NCBI RefSeq assembly: GCF_963966145.1
Contig: NC_091053.1
Span: 2,232,001 to 2,296,000 of the forward strand
From: Tenebrio molitor
Taxonomy: Eukaryota > Arthropoda > Insecta > Coleoptera > Tenebrionidae
Direction: 5' to 3'
DNA length: 64,000 nucleotides
Both the position numbers and the translations under genes were made by a program. The notes under the pieces are model-generated. The model was given only the letters and a program-made list of their open reading frames with translations. It was not told where the DNA came from and did not search any database. Below are positions 24,301 through 36,892 of this stretch, one piece after another. Numbering within the stretch: position 1 is the first letter of the stretch; every line of letters begins with the position of its first letter.

Positions 24301-25515
24301 ATTGGAGACAGAGTCATGCAGTTTTGTGCAATCGACTCATCATCTTCAGGTCTATATAATGCAATTTTGAATTTGATCTAGCTCAAACAGTAACGGAGCT
24401 ATCATCAATTGTATTGAAAAAAAATTGAAAAAATTATTTCAAAACTAGGATTGATTGTGACGTGTTGAAACAGTGAAATCTCTCGAATCAAATTTTGCAA
24501 TTCAAAGCAAAAGCAATTTGGTAGTTTCTTGTTGTCACTCTCTTACTCTTATTATTTTGAAAACTTTTATTGCGAGAATGTGGGGTTTAGCAAAATGTTG
24601 CGAATTGATTCAGGGACTCGACTCACGCTTATGAGATAGAGCAACGTAGTTTCTTTCAATAATTGCGTCACGGTTTGATCTACAAAACACAGTTTTTAGA
24701 TCCGATTCAGCTCAAACTGTAAGCGAGATATCGTCCTTTCCGTGAAACTATCCCGGCGCCTCCACCATTTCCAAAATGTATATATGTTGTTTCCTCATCT
24801 ACTATTAGAGATAGAGTCATGCAGTTTTTTGCAATCGACTCATCATCTTCAGGTCTATACAATGTAATTTTGAATTTGATCTAGCTCAAACAGTAACGGA
24901 GATATCATCAATTGCATTGAAAAAAATTTGGAAAAAATTATTTCAAAACTAGGATTGATTGTGACGTGTTGAAACGGTAAAAATCTCCCGAATCAAATTT
25001 TGCATTCATAACAAAAGCAATTTGGAAGTTTCTTGTTGTGACTCTCTTACTCTTATTATTTTGAAAACTTTTATTGCGAGAATCTGGGGTTTAGCAAAAC
25101 GTTGTGAATTTCTTCAGCGACTCGACGCACGCTTGTGAGATAGAGCAACGTAGTGTTTTCAATAAATCCATCACGACTTGATCTACAAAACGGAAGCAAG
25201 ATATTGGCCTTTGTGTCAAATTGTCCCGGCGCCTCGACCATTTTCAAAACGCATATATGTTATTTTTTCATCTGGTATTAGAGATAGAGTTATGCAGTTT
25301 TTTGCAATCGATTCGTCTCCATTAAGTCCATACAATGCATTTTCAAATTTGATTTGGCTCAAAAAGTAACAGAGATATCGTCAATTGTATTGAAAAAAAT
25401 CCGCAATAAATTATCCCAAAACTAGAACTGATTGCGATCAATTGAAACTCATTGTATTATTATTTTGAAAACTTTTATTGCGAGAATGTGAGGTTTAGCA
25501 AAATGTCGCGAATTG
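21390..25515 (+). repeat. Satellite block: 175-bp monomers and 505-bp higher-order units
   Basis: The landmark CCGGCGCCTCCACCATTT or a close variant occurs near 21400, 21580, 21756, 21930, 22436, 22939, 23749, 24250, 24753 and 25226. The first four are 174-180 bp apart. Later ones are mostly 501-506 bp apart (one gap of 810, one of 473). Each 505-bp unit holds two diverged 175-bp monomers, both carrying GATTTGATYYAGCTCAAAC and GAGATATC, plus about 150 bp of unrelated sequence with TTTGCATTCATAGCAAAAGC and TTTATTGCGAGAAT. The 810-bp gap contains a unit that has lost one monomer (around 23400). Short open frames inside are repeat artefacts. Confidence 0.9.
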
Positions 25516-26695
25516 TCTCGTCTTCTGTTTCCATTATTAAATAGCAAAGATAACATAATGAGGAGCTGAAAATTTGTTTTGTTAGTCTAAATACTCTCTA
25601 AATTGTTATGTTTGAATAATTCGCAAAATGTATCCTGCCCTTGTCGGCGTAAATTAGAACAAGTGTAAAAGTGGTTCGCGCAACAAGACTCGTTTCTCAT
25701 TTCCATATTAAAATTCTCGATCCTCCCTCTAGGTAAATATTAAGCCCGTTCCGCCATCGGATGCAAAATAAATGGAATCCCCACATAAATCTTTGACTCT
25801 CTCCTTATTAACCCATGTTTAGTATGATAATATTTAATGGCCCTGGAATTAACCTAGGCGCAATCACAAGGTAAATAACCACCCCATTGGTGCGGCTTAA
25901 AACGACAATGAAACTGGAGCACCTATAGAAACGTAAACTTCAACAATCAACCCCGAACAATAAGTTTGAAGGTTGCGCTTGTTGTAAGTGGAAACTTTTA
26001 CTTCCGAATGAAACTTGCTCATAATTCGAAACTGTCATCTCTCATTTGGGCCTACTTCTCCCCCCGGCCCACTCATCACTATTAGCCCCACCTTTGCAGA
26101 TATTTAGACTCTCCCTAAAATTTCCCTCGAGGTCCATTTGATCCAAAAACTCAGGATGCTGCGCCGCCGGATCGATCCTGACCCAAATTCGTGTCACCTC
26201 CCCTGGATTAAGCCCAACTATTTTAATTGCAAGAAACCGCAACCCACAAAAAATATTTACGCACGTGTCTCTCGTATTGGTCAGTTTTGGGGGGAAACTG
26301 GATGTGTAAGCGTTGGCATTTCCTAATGGCCGGTCCTGGTTGCTTTTATTGCGTACGTGTCCGGATTATGATTCGCGAAGGACCTCCCTTAGGATGTCCC
26401 GTTATCGAAAATTGATGAAATGCCTTGCTTAATGCTCTAAATAGGTAAGCAACATGGCGAATGCATAAAAGATGAGCGTGAAATTCGGGGCGGGATGGAG
26501 TTGCGCAACTGTTGTTACAACTTTAAGGGATCGGATATTATCGCGAAATGAAGCTTCGATGAAATTGCTGATTTGGAACGCCAAAAGTAGACGCCTTTTG
26601 TTTGCTCAAGTAAATGAACCGAGTTGGCAAGTTTGCGTAACGTGAGATCGCCGGAAAATATGAAATCTTGCAAGAATGTATCACAAAATAGTATA

Positions 26696-27040
26696 CAGGG
26701 TGTTGTTGAAAGTTGGACAGATATTTTAACCACGAGCTACTGGCTTCATGTAGAACTCGGAAAAAATATTTAAAAAATTCTAAAAACTAAAATGACATTT
26801 ATTTTTTGAGCTACAATTTTTTTTAATTGCTTTTAGTTTTCTACGTTGTCCTACAACCGCGTAGGTAAAATTTCGGCACATTTTAAAAATACACTCTGTA
26901 TATATTATAAAATATTATATACAGGGTGTATTTTTAAAATCTGCCGAAATTTTACCTACGAGGTTGTTTGACAACGTAGAAGACTAAAAGCAATTAGAAA
27001 AAAATGTAGCTCAAAAAATAAATGTCATTTTATTAAAAAC
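26696..27040. mobile_element. Composite CAGGGTG element, copy 2, truncated
   Basis: It has a complete left arm (26696 to about 26901) and a right arm that starts CAGGGTGTATTTTTAAAAT but stops after AAATAAATGTCATTTTATT, without the terminal CACCCTG. The inner spacer is only about 20 bp, compared with about 110 bp in copy 1. Confidence 0.75.
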
Positions 27041-28550
27041 TGGCGGTGTGAAAGACTAATAATTTGTATTTTAGTTATGGCATGTTTTAAGCCGAGTGAA
27101 TAAAATAGTACGGCAATTATGGAAGCACTTTAGACTTTCATTACTCAAATGTAAAAGTCTCCGCAATGAATAAATAATATAGTTTAATTTCACCCCCAAA
27201 GAGGCATTGTTCGTCGGAAACAAAAGCGCCACAGCAAGAAATTCCATTACTGGAAAGGACCAAACAGAAATTATAATTTCATGTCAACTCCGGAATCGAT
27301 AGTTGAAATAATTCTCTTATTCCCACATCGAAAGCTCGAATGAAATTTAAAAAATGCATAACACTCATAAATTACACCTCCCGAGGAATACTTTTGACAG
27401 TTTTCAAACTTTCCACATTAATAATGTAATAGGTGGATAAATTGCAAAAAGAAAATGTAATCGAGAGAGGTGACAGTGTAATCCGAATTTCGCATTCGCA
27501 CGTGGAGGGTCCGCATTAGTCTGTCAAGTGATCAAGCAATTTGGCTTAATTAAAGCTTGTCGCGGTTAAATAATTAAAATTAATTTGGAGCACATCTAGA
27601 TCAGGCACGACACACTTTCCACAAAGCAAATAATGAAGAGTAGAGTGTTTTTGTGGTAATCCCAGAGATTGGAGGCCGAGACGCAGTCGAGGCCGGCAAC
27701 TGGGCGAAGCACAAGAAGACTGACCTCGTTTATTTTTTTTTCTTGTATTTTGTGCGAGAATCAAATCAGTTTAGATAGTTTGCGTGAGATCTTCGTGATT
27801 ATTCAATTCTCAAGTGCTCCGATTTATTCTCGCCACCGTCCAATCAATATTTAATATTCAATTAAGAGTGTTGTATTGTCTCTCCGACCCAACAAAGACC
27901 TGAAATCCCCCCGGTGTCCGGGTGCATGGCCTATTCCCGACAAGTGGCGCGCATGCACATCATTAATAAGCCCGAAAGCTTTGATGGTATATCTGTGCTT
28001 TGAAAGTGAAGCTTTGTAAATAGTGGACATGCGCGAATTTTAAATTTCACCACACCAACAAGGTACTAATTGATCTAGATCAGTAAAGGTTCGATAAGTC
28101 GGCAAGATGACGCGATTCTCCCCCAGTGCCGGAAGTAAAGCGACGCGAATCATCCCCTAGAGGGGCCGTTGTGTTCGCGATGAGCATGAAATACCCGCTG
28201 AGAGGCCGCGGAGGAATGCTGGATAGGGGGAGGACTGGGAGAAGGATGGCGATAGTGGCCCACCGTAAATTAGACATTCGCAGTGCAAGTTTGGAGACTT
28301 GGAGTAACGCCACTCTTAGGTAATTAGCGCCCCATCGCTTATTCCATTCCAACCCATCAACACGACTCACAATAGACGCGACAATTTGCACTTACACTGA
28401 TTATTACGAAAATGGTCTGACGACGACTGTTTCGCTATTTATTTTAACGTAATTCGATTGCGAAATGGTTCCAAAAAGAAAACACTCACTCGGTGATCAG
28501 TGGAGCTTGCAATTTCCAGTCTGATCTAAAAAATTCCAAACAAAGAGTTG
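27041..28550. other. Intergenic; GC-rich patch near 28080-28330
   Basis: No supported gene. The patch at 28080-28330 is clearly richer in GC and open on both strands; on the plus strand 28125-28318 is bounded by possible splice sites (CCCCCAG and GTAATT), but its phase does not fit the exon at 19731. A GGCCGAGACGCAGTCGAGGC phrase near 27671 resembles the repeats at 32390 and 35118. Confidence 0.3.
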
Positions 28551-28555
28551 TCTCA

Positions 28556-29720
28556 GTTCTACGCGAAAATGACTCCAATATTTTTTGTAGCTTATTCAAT
28601 TTTGAATAAATTTACTCCTGTGCAAAATTCCCGTAGGACTAATACTTTTCACGATAATGTTGTTAGAAAGTACAGTCGCGCGACGCGACTAGCGATTATG
28701 CGATTCAAGTACTGCCGCACGGTTGAAGCCGCTTGTTGATGAACTCGTTGCGAAATTTGCAATTTGTTATAAACGGATTTGTAGTGAATAACATCGTCTT
28801 TAAAACGGTAGTAGAAGAATTCGAATTGCTCAATAATTGTACCAGTTACAGACGATCAAAATTGATCTTGTCTGTCACACCTGTTGAAATTACTCCCGTG
28901 TTGTTTTTCCTCAGCACGTGCTTATTGTTATCGCAAATTCAAAAAATTGTTACGAGGCATATCACGAATTGAATTCCGGTTAAAATGATATGTAGATAGT
29001 GATGGAAATAAATTAGAGTCAAATTATACAGATGGTAGTGTTAATATTGATGTATCGAAGATACCTAAACCAAGAAAAAATAATTAAAGCGATAATATTG
29101 AATCATAAAATCTACAATATAATTTAATGATTTAAGGTCATCATCAGTAACAGTTTTGTAATATTAAATAGTCCTGTAGTAATTTAAAAAAAAGAGTTTT
29201 GTACCAAGATTGTTAAAAAAATTAAAAAAAGTTTGGTTGGGTTTGAGCGCTTGTAACATTGGAAATATCCGAGATAATGTAACTATTGAGATATCACTTA
29301 ATCACAAATTCAATTCTTAATAGATTCCATCTAGATTTTTCGAATTTGGAGTGACAATAAAAAATTCGCTGGAAAAAACTCCGCACAAGTGGTGACAGAC
29401 AAGTATTCATTTTGAACGTGCATAACTTGCCCAATTATACACCAAACTAAATTTTTCTGCCACCGTTTTAAAGACAGTTTTATTCGCTACAAAACAACGT
29501 ATTAGAAGTTGAAGATCTAGCTGTTGGTTTAACAGCAGACAGCTTCAACTCCGCGGCGACGCTTGAATAGTAATTCGCTAGTCGCGCGGCGCGACTGAAT
29601 ATTCCAGCGGCGCTATCACAGAAAGTACTAGTCCTAGTGAAATTTTGTACATGATGAAATTTGTTCAGAATTTAACGATCTACAAAAAACATTTAGGTCG
29701 TTTTCATGTAGGACTTCTCC
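28556..29720. mobile_element. Foldback element FB-1, copy 1 (about 1.16 kb)
   Basis: Arms of about 185 bp (28556-28740 and 29530-29720) are imperfect reverse complements. Shared phrases are TTTTTTGTAG, AGGACTARTACTTT and a palindromic GTCGCGCGRCGCGACT core. The second copy at 31065-32208 has the same layout. In the interior, 28971-29087 is a 39-codon frame ending in a stop, preserved in copy 2 (see findings). Confidence 0.75.
28971..29087 (+). pseudogene. Relic C-terminal coding segment of FB-1, copy 1
   Basis: It reads EFRLK, an in-frame stop, YVDSDGNKLESNYTDGS and so on to KPRKNN and a terminal stop. Copy 2 (31467-31583) keeps the same 39-codon length and terminal stop position, with EFRLKW, a KL..SN.TD core and a basic end. 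I do not recognise the protein; the end of a transposase of the parent element is my inference. Confidence 0.45.
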
Positions 29721-31064
29721 AAATCAATGTTATTTCCCTAAAACATTTCTATCGACTTTTGCCTCTCGGTGAAAGCGTTTGTACCCTTTAATCTACAAAC
29801 CGACTTAATTACAGTTATGCCGTTTGCGACTGTTGTCAATGGAGTTCGTGTTTTCAAGTGTTATTTCAAAAATTCCTCTTCAGATTCCTCGTTTGAAATT
29901 TCCTTGAGTGAGCGATGTCTGGTTCGTATTACGGAGGGATTACGGATGTTTGCGTAAAACGCGGAAAATTTTAATTTTCGTTGTAAATAAGGTCGACCTA
30001 GGCTCTCCTCCCAAAGAGGGAGAACGAACCAATCAGCCTGTGACGCGCAATTTAACATGCTAACAGGTAGTATTGAATTTGCTATTTTTAGCCGACTTTT
30101 AATTTTATCACTGATTATCATAAAAAAATACTGTGCGGAAGGGTTGGTGCGCAATTGTTTTCGATCAGACAACCCGGCGAGGGCGCAGTGTTTGTTTTTA
30201 ATTTTTACTGATCAGAGGAGGAAATATTTTCTGAGGAAGTGTAAATTGTGTTAATCTTGATTAAAAAGGTTTTCAATTTCACAAATTCAAGTAATTTATT
30301 CACCTGAAATTAATTTCATTTCCAAATGAACCGTTTGTCTCATTAAAGGACAACTGTACTTTTAATAGAACCATCTGGACAAAAACCTATTCCCTTTTCC
30401 AGTTCTATCCGCGCTTGTTTTAATTTCCTTCAATTCCAGCGACTTCAATTTTCAGTAAATGGGGAATTTAATTCACAACCCACAAAAAGGCTAAATTACC
30501 CTAATAAACTTTTAATTGGGTTATGCGGTCACTGCATTGGTGCTTCTCCACTATATTAATTTCAAAGGAAAAACTTTCCTATTGGATTAGTGATGCAGCT
30601 ACTGGGAAAGTGCAACTGTCAAGGGTGAAATTAAACTTAAACCGGATTGCACAAGTAGATGAGCACGTGCCGTGATAACATGTTTTGGGACGCTGAAACA
30701 CTCGATAATTTCCCTTCTCGATGCTTGTCGAAGCGATTTGTTGTCGAATAAATTCTTGTTTTGGCTGTTTTGCCACCTCATGTTATGATAACTCACCGTG
30801 ACACGAAAAAATTAGATATCTGTCGGAAAAATTGCGCTGCGAGCAAGATTGATCACGTCGTTGTCTCAATTTGACCCACTTCCCAAATGGTAAAACTTTA
30901 ATGGGAATTTTGAATACGTAAGGTGCCTGCAGCTGCGCTCACGCAAAGTATTAAAAGCGAAATAAATGTGATTATTTATGCAACACACAATACATTTGGA
31001 CCGTGAAGTGTATTGTTGGTTGCATTCTAGATCGCGTGTTTTACTTAAAAAACAATGATTTGTG

Positions 31065-32208
31065 GTGGTTTTACGTGAAAATGATACAAACGTTTTTTGT
31101 AGCTTATTAAATTCTGAACAAATTTGGTTCTGTACAAAATTTCAATAGAGCTAATAGTTTCCACGATAATGCCGTTAGAACGCTCGGTAGCGTGAGCGAC
31201 TGAGCGACTGAAATATTCCTGCACAGTTGAAGCTGCCTGTTGCGAAATTCACGCAGAAATTTCCACTTTCTTCTACATCAGTTGATTGTAAATTCAATTA
31301 TCTTGAAGAGGGGGGTAGAATAATTAAAATCACTCAATAATTACAAAAGTTATAGACGTTTAAAATCGATCTATTATGTGACATTTGTTGAAAGTACTTT
31401 TGTAAGTTTTATGCCCAGCAAGTGCTTGTTATCACTCAAAATTCCGAAACAACAATGAAGTGTATTGAATTCCGATTAAAATGGTGTATAGAAGATGATA
31501 GTGGTAAATTGCAGTCAAATAATACAGACGTTTGTGATGATTTTAATCTGTCGAATTTAGAGAAACGAAGAAAAATTAATTAAATGGAAACATGTAACAA
31601 TATCATGTAAAAGTGAATTGTGTGATTTCAAATTGTCGTTAATAAACGTCTTGTAGCAGTAACTAATCAGTAATTTGGTTGTAGTAATTTTTAAAAGACT
31701 TTTTTCCTCGAACTTATAATTAAACTTAAAAAAACATTGTCGGAGTTTGAGCGCTCATAACTTGGAAAATATTTGACACAATTTAATGATCGGGACATTA
31801 TTTAATCAGCGATTCCACTCTTAACGACTTCCACCCGAGTTTTTTTAATTTAGGGCGATAATAAAGAATTCTCTGGAGGAAGCTTCACGGGGTAATTTCA
31901 AGAGACGCTAGAGACAAGCATCAATTTTGAACGTCCATAACTTTTGTATTTATTGAGCAATCACAATTTTTTTGCCACCATTTTAAAGACAATTTAATTC
32001 TTTACAAAATGATAAAAATGTGTCAGTTTCGCAATAGACAGTTCAACTCTGTGGCGACATTTGAATCGCTTAGTCGCGTCGCGCGATTAAATCTTTTAAC
32101 GACAGTATCGCGGAAAGTATTGGTCCTACCACAATTTTGCATATGACCAAATTTATTCAAAATTTACTAGCCTACAAAAGATATTCGAGTCATTTTTACG
32201 TAGGGCTA
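31065..32208. mobile_element. Foldback element FB-1, copy 2 (about 1.14 kb)
   Basis: The left arm begins near TTTTACGTGAAAATGATAC and the right arm ends GTCATTTTTACGTAGGGC. The central palindromic core is altered to AGCGTGAGCGACTGAGCGAC on the left and CGTCGCGCGATT on the right. Interior sequence aligns with copy 1 over most of its length. Confidence 0.75.
31467..31583 (+). pseudogene. Relic C-terminal coding segment of FB-1, copy 2
   Basis: An uninterrupted 39-codon frame reading EFRLKWCIEDDSGKLQSNNT and ending EKRRKIN before the stop. It aligns without gaps to 28971-29087. Upstream of EFRLK the two copies no longer agree, so only the end of the coding region is preserved. Confidence 0.45.
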
Positions 32209-32379
32209 ACACAAATCAATACTATTTGATGAATACGCATTTTAAATACTTTTAAAGGGTGTGAAGGTCGTGCAACTTAAAAAATCAACACGCTAAAATT
32301 AATAAATACCTTGATAAATACAAATAAAGAACAATTGTAATAGTTATTTGTGTATCAAGCCCAAAAAGTGCTTCTTTTT

Positions 32380-32725
32380 CGTCGGAGTCTTCTGGCCGAG
32401 GCGCAGCCGAGGCTCAACAGGCGAGGACAAAAGGCATTTTTTTTTTATTTTTTAGGCGACCCCACAAACCACAAAGCAAAAGACATCATTGGAGACATTA
32501 CAAATTTATTTTGTTTTTCAAATATATTTATTAGTACTTATTAACAAAACTAGATATTTACTATTTGCAATGCAATTACTTATTTACATAATTTATGGTG
32601 ACGGGACAACTGTCGGTTTTGTCTTTTTCGTTGCTAACGTACTAAACAGACCAACAGATGGCGCCACGGCCAGCGTCCGAAAAAGAGTTACTTTTTGTCC
32701 CCTTGTGAGCACGTAAAATCACCGT
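32380..32725 (+). repeat. Dispersed repeat R3, copy 1
   Basis: It starts TTCTGGCCGAGGCGCAGCCG and ends GTCCGAAAAAGAGTTACTTT plus GAGCACGTAAAATCACCG. The copy at 35110-35450 shares these and the middle phrases TTTACTATTTGCAATRCAAT and CAACAGATGGCGCCACGG. No coding capacity is conserved between the copies. Confidence 0.75.
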
Positions 32726-35109
32726 TGTCATTAATGGTGCAAGATACATTTTTACAAACCCTTGATGAAAAGAATTTTATGGGACGTTTAGTATTCATAG
32801 AAAGGTCTTATTCCTCCCTGGAATGTTTCTTTGCTTTGTGTTGAAATTCTCTACTAAAAGATTCATTCCAAGTAAACACAGGAAATTAAACACTTCCTGT
32901 AGTATCGACGAGCATGACTGTCACAAACTCTGTGAAACCCTAGGCAAAAATAATCTCTTGAATTTCAATTAAGAATTTTTCTAGGTGCATTTCAACAATT
33001 GTATTTTGTACTGTGGATCAAATTTCAAAGTTTAATGAACAGTATTTGCTCTCCGAAAGTAGTCACAATTCTCAAAAGTCAGGCAATATCGCAGTCCCTC
33101 CAATAATGCACCTCTTTCAAGCATATCAGATAGCTATAACTAAAACTTCCTCGACTTTCTTTTATTCCACCGAGGGAGAACACCCACTGTTTACGTGCAA
33201 CTTTCCTTATTGGATTTTTTGCATTTTACTTTTTCCACCCTTGAAAACTCAACTAAAGACGGATTTCCACTTAGATCTTATTCCCAATCGACGGATAAAA
33301 TTTATTTGTACTTCCCCGAGTACACAGAATGATCTCAATTGTGGGGTTACTGCTTGCGACGAATATCAAAAACGCGTCTAAATCAATCGTAAATATTTGG
33401 CTTTAATTTGACGTAATCCCAATTTAGTTTATTAAGTGATTTAATTTAGACAGAACGGAAATAATTTGTGTTTGCTTTAAATTACGATCGATAAGAAGAT
33501 AATAAAAAAATAGTATATTATGTCATATTTTACTGACGTTTGAAGGAAAAAAAAATTGCTTACTATTTGCTAGGCTTGCTGTAATCAATTTTACAAAGTT
33601 CATTAATGAAAATATTTTGTTGAAAAACTTCAACAGCGCTTCTGTAGACGTGTGAATTAACAGGTCAAAAGGCCAAGCTAATTGCAACCGGTTTGCGTGT
33701 TGGCAACAAGAACAACTCAATTGAAAACAACCCCCGCCCATTAAATCCTGCGGGAAACCATAAAACCAACAGTGATGCGAATCGAACACGCTGGGAATGC
33801 ATTAAATTGTATTTTAGCAACATTTGCTTGTTAAGACAGTTGTGTGATAATCTTCCCCTCACAAGACAAATTCTTGCTCCAATTCAACGCTCTTAGTCGA
33901 GGTTTCGAGAGAGGACCCCAAGAGTCCCACGAAAAAAATTTAAAAGGACCTCTTAGATAGCAAATGCGAAGATATTAAATATTTAACGTAAAATTTGGAA
34001 AAGAAGAGGATAAAATTGCGTTTCTCGTTTGTGCGACGAGATAATCTCAGTCTCGTTGTTATTCGTTGTTTTCTCCAAAGAGTTGAAATCAGATACATTT
34101 TGAATGATGTCGTAAAGGTTAACAAACTGTTGAAGGTGTGGACAAAAGGCATAAAAGTGTAGCTCCAAAGGGAGATTTGCTGCTTTAGGAGAAAGAAAGT
34201 GCAGCACTCTTGCTGTATTTTTACGAAAACAATAACAAGATTTTGTTGGATGCTTTGAAGATGAAGAATCGATGAAGAAACTGGTACTATTGCGTAGGAT
34301 AGGATATTAGCAAACCTTCAAGGTCACAACTATATTATGAAAAAAGGGAGCACAACATCCAGGCCGGATTTATTTATCATTACTAATCAAAGACCTGATG
34401 AAGTTATAGTGGATCCCAGCGGCCACCCATCCAACTATTGAGCGTGTCCAGAGTTGCTTAACCTCTCGAATCGAATGACAACAAAGGCTAACAAGGTTTT
34501 ACTAATGTCTAAGTATATTTTTTTTACACACCAGAATTAGAAACAATAAAAATAAAAATGCCTAACAAAAATGCTTTCTTTGTTTCGCGTCAGGAAAATT
34601 TGTGAATTTGTGAAAAACGTTTTATCGTTTGAGATCTTTTCGCTTTTTCCTCGAATGATATTTTTGCAAAAAAGCGTAACAAAAACGTGTGGGAAAAGAA
34701 AAACCAATTGATCCCACGTTGTGTTATCTTTTTTGTGGTGCGAAGGGCTATTAAATGAAACGAATGAACACGCTTCAGTTAAATTTTATTTAACAAGAAA
34801 AACCCACTTTGGGGAGTTTGGTACGAACAAAACTTATAAATATCTGAGTAAATTTAATAAATGATATTTGATGGGTTTCTGATTTTAAGGAACTTTGCCA
34901 ATAAGTTGAAAATTCATGAATAAATAAATAAGTAAAGCAAACTTAATTTTGCGATGCGAAACATGTTATCCTATAATGACTTGACTTGCTTCCTTTGCTA
35001 AACTTACTCCTTGGGGAATATTCCTGTGAAGCAACCCGGTCCAGTCTGGAACAAGTTGGGACTTTATTTTTATTTGTGTCATTTGACGATGGCTTCTGTG
35101 CTCTATGTC
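32726..35109. other. Intergenic with nothing firmly recognisable
   Basis: The 122-codon plus-strand frame at 33013-33381 has no family match, no splice context and codon use like its surroundings. A short fragment of repeat R1's right end lies near 34355-34380. Otherwise AT-rich. Confidence 0.3.
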
Positions 35110-35450
35110 GGGGTTCTCAGGAGTTTTCTGGCCGAGGCGCAACCGAGGCTTGAAATCAGGCGAAGACAAAGGCGCAAAGCAAAAGACATCTTACAAGTTT
35201 AGTTTGTATCTTCTACCTTATATTAACAGTTTTTTTTTTAATAGTATTTGTTATCAGCTTACCAACAAATCTAGAAATTTACTATTTGCAATACAATTAC
35301 TGATTTAGATAATTTATGGGGATAAGACAATTATCGGTGTTGTCGGTTTCGTTGCTAACTTATTAAACAGACCAACAGATGGCGCCACGGTCAGCGTCCG
35401 AAAAAGAGTTACTTTTCGTCCGCTCCTGAGTACGTAAAATTACCGTTTTC
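35110..35450 (+). repeat. Dispersed repeat R3, copy 2
   Basis: Counterpart of 32380-32725, starting TTTTCTGGCCGAGGCGCAAC. It lies about 220 bp from the OBP pseudogene at the edge of the gene array. Confidence 0.75.
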
Positions 35451-35671
35451 ATTAAATCTTCTTACTTCACCAAAGTTACGATAAAAAGGTCGAGAAAAAT
35501 TCTTCCAATCTTTGCTGACTGCATTCGATGTTTAATTATTTCAGTCAAAGAGCAGATAGATTCTACAAATAATTTTCTGCATTTTACCTCTCACAAACAT
35601 CCCTTTCGACGAAATCAATACTATACATTTTTTTTTATAAACAAACAAGCAGGTCAAAGTCCGATGTCCTT

Positions 35672-35995
35672 TCAACTGGAATATCCCTGCCTCGCGGCAC
35701 AGATAGTAAGAATTTGTTCCACTGTACTGTCCTTGCTAACCACTCCCCTCATTTTAACCCTTATGTCGTGGACAATTAGTTCGCCCTGTTCGTTCACCAA
35801 ACCACCCTTTTTTAGCAAAAAGCCAGCTCGTTCAACTTGGGATCACCCACCGTAATTGCGACTCTCCTGGCACCCCAAAACAATCCTTCTGCATTTAACT
35901 CTTCATTGTTTCACTGGAGCAAGCAAGTTCTTGAATGCAATCAACAATAAATTGCTTACTTGAGCTGTAACCCACCACAACGTCGTGATTTTTAC
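35672..35995 (-). pseudogene. Minus-C OBP pseudogene at the array edge
   Basis: The minus strand keeps the two-exon plan of the array. A 12-codon exon-1 remnant (35960-35995, KITTLWWVTAQ) has lost its ATG, and a 46-bp intron (35914-35959) still has GTAAGC and CTCCAG ends. The second exon aligns with F2/F1 only by changing frame: DCFGVPGESQLR, then VGDPKLNELAFC, then after a shift at a T/A-rich run LKKGGLVNEQGELIVHDIR and QILTIC. At least two frameshifts are needed. The protein ends early, at GYSS, and the fourth cysteine is missing. It is equally distant from F1 and F2, so it may represent a fourth, lost family. Confidence 0.75.
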
Positions 35996-36187
35996 TGTCG
36001 CACCAAATCTAAAGTCACGACTGAATTAGAAAGTGCAAGAATCTTGTGCACAATCGAATTGTCACAATTAGGGGTCAAAGGTTGAAAAATAATACAGTTT
36101 TTGACCTTCAAGATATGTAGAAGACTGGGACACTTTGGTAAATATTGTTACAACTACAAATTAGTAAACAAATCGTGTGATGTCAAT

Positions 36188-36601
36188 TTATTTGTCATAC
36201 AATTTGCTCTTTGGCCTATTCTCATAAAAACATGTCATTGATTTGAACGCAGTCTCTTGAGGGGTCTCTTGCTTTACGGTGCATTTCCTGATGTACCTTT
36301 CCAGTGCGGCTTCATCACTGATTACTTCTCGAAATTTTCTTCTAATGTTGTGGAACAGAAAATTACCCGATTCGTCCACAAAACCAATCGATTTCATTGT
36401 GCACAAGATGTATTCCTTCATAATGGGGTCGTCCACGAACACGTCATCGGAGAACTTTTTCTCCAGATCTTCGGAGATCCCAGTTTGGGTTCGACAGTCA
36501 GATCCAAGACACTGCAACTTTTTTTCTACAATCTGAAGACAAACCTTTCAACATACCTGGACCACAGCTGCTGCTAACACAGAAACGCACAAAAACTTCA
36601 T
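36188..36601 (-). CDS. Minus-C odorant-binding protein, family F3, copy a
   Basis: Exon 1 is 36557-36601 (MKFLCVSVLAAAVVQ, signal peptide) and exon 2 is 36188-36511, with a 45-bp intron (GTATGT...TTGCAG); the total is 122 residues. The mature part starts CLGSDCRTQTG and has the OBP spacing C-x30-C-x39-C-x16-C, with one extra cysteine five residues before the first. Landmarks are VDDPIMKEY, GFVDESGNF and VKQETPQETAF. It is the most diverged F3 copy (LEKKFSDD, FLFHNIRRKF, end SKLYDK). It is the last gene of its cassette in transcription order, with F2a about 290 bp upstream. Ligand and tissue are unknown; a secreted carrier of small hydrophobic molecules is expected from the family. Confidence 0.85.
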
Positions 36602-36892
36602 CGTTGTGTTGTTGCTTTGAAGCAACTAACAAGAAAGATGTTTTAAAAATGTTTTTATTAGTGCTAGAGGTCAAACGGTCAATCAGGATTTATCGTTTAT
36701 CGCAAAATTATTTGCTAATAACTATGCAATCACAATGGAGAACACTTTGAATACATAATATGTACTTGGGGCAACAGTTCAAGAGTTCAACAGTTCGACC
36801 ATCTCTATCAGTTTATTTGCCTTGAGAGCTAAATATTACAAATTTATCAAATGTTTATTTCATTATTATTATATAACTCTTCAACATTTCTT

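Noticed and set aside
22358..25369. Similar 63-69-codon frames starting MIYKT at 22358, 24172 and 25178
   Set aside because: Products of the satellite repeat, with different residues and no conserved coding pattern.
28080..28391. Overlapping frames on both strands in a GC-rich patch
   Set aside because: Possible exon borders exist on the plus strand, but the phase does not fit the only nearby exon and the product is unrecognised.
33013..33381. 122-codon plus-strand frame
   Set aside because: No motif, signal peptide, splice context or second copy; composition like the AT-rich surroundings.
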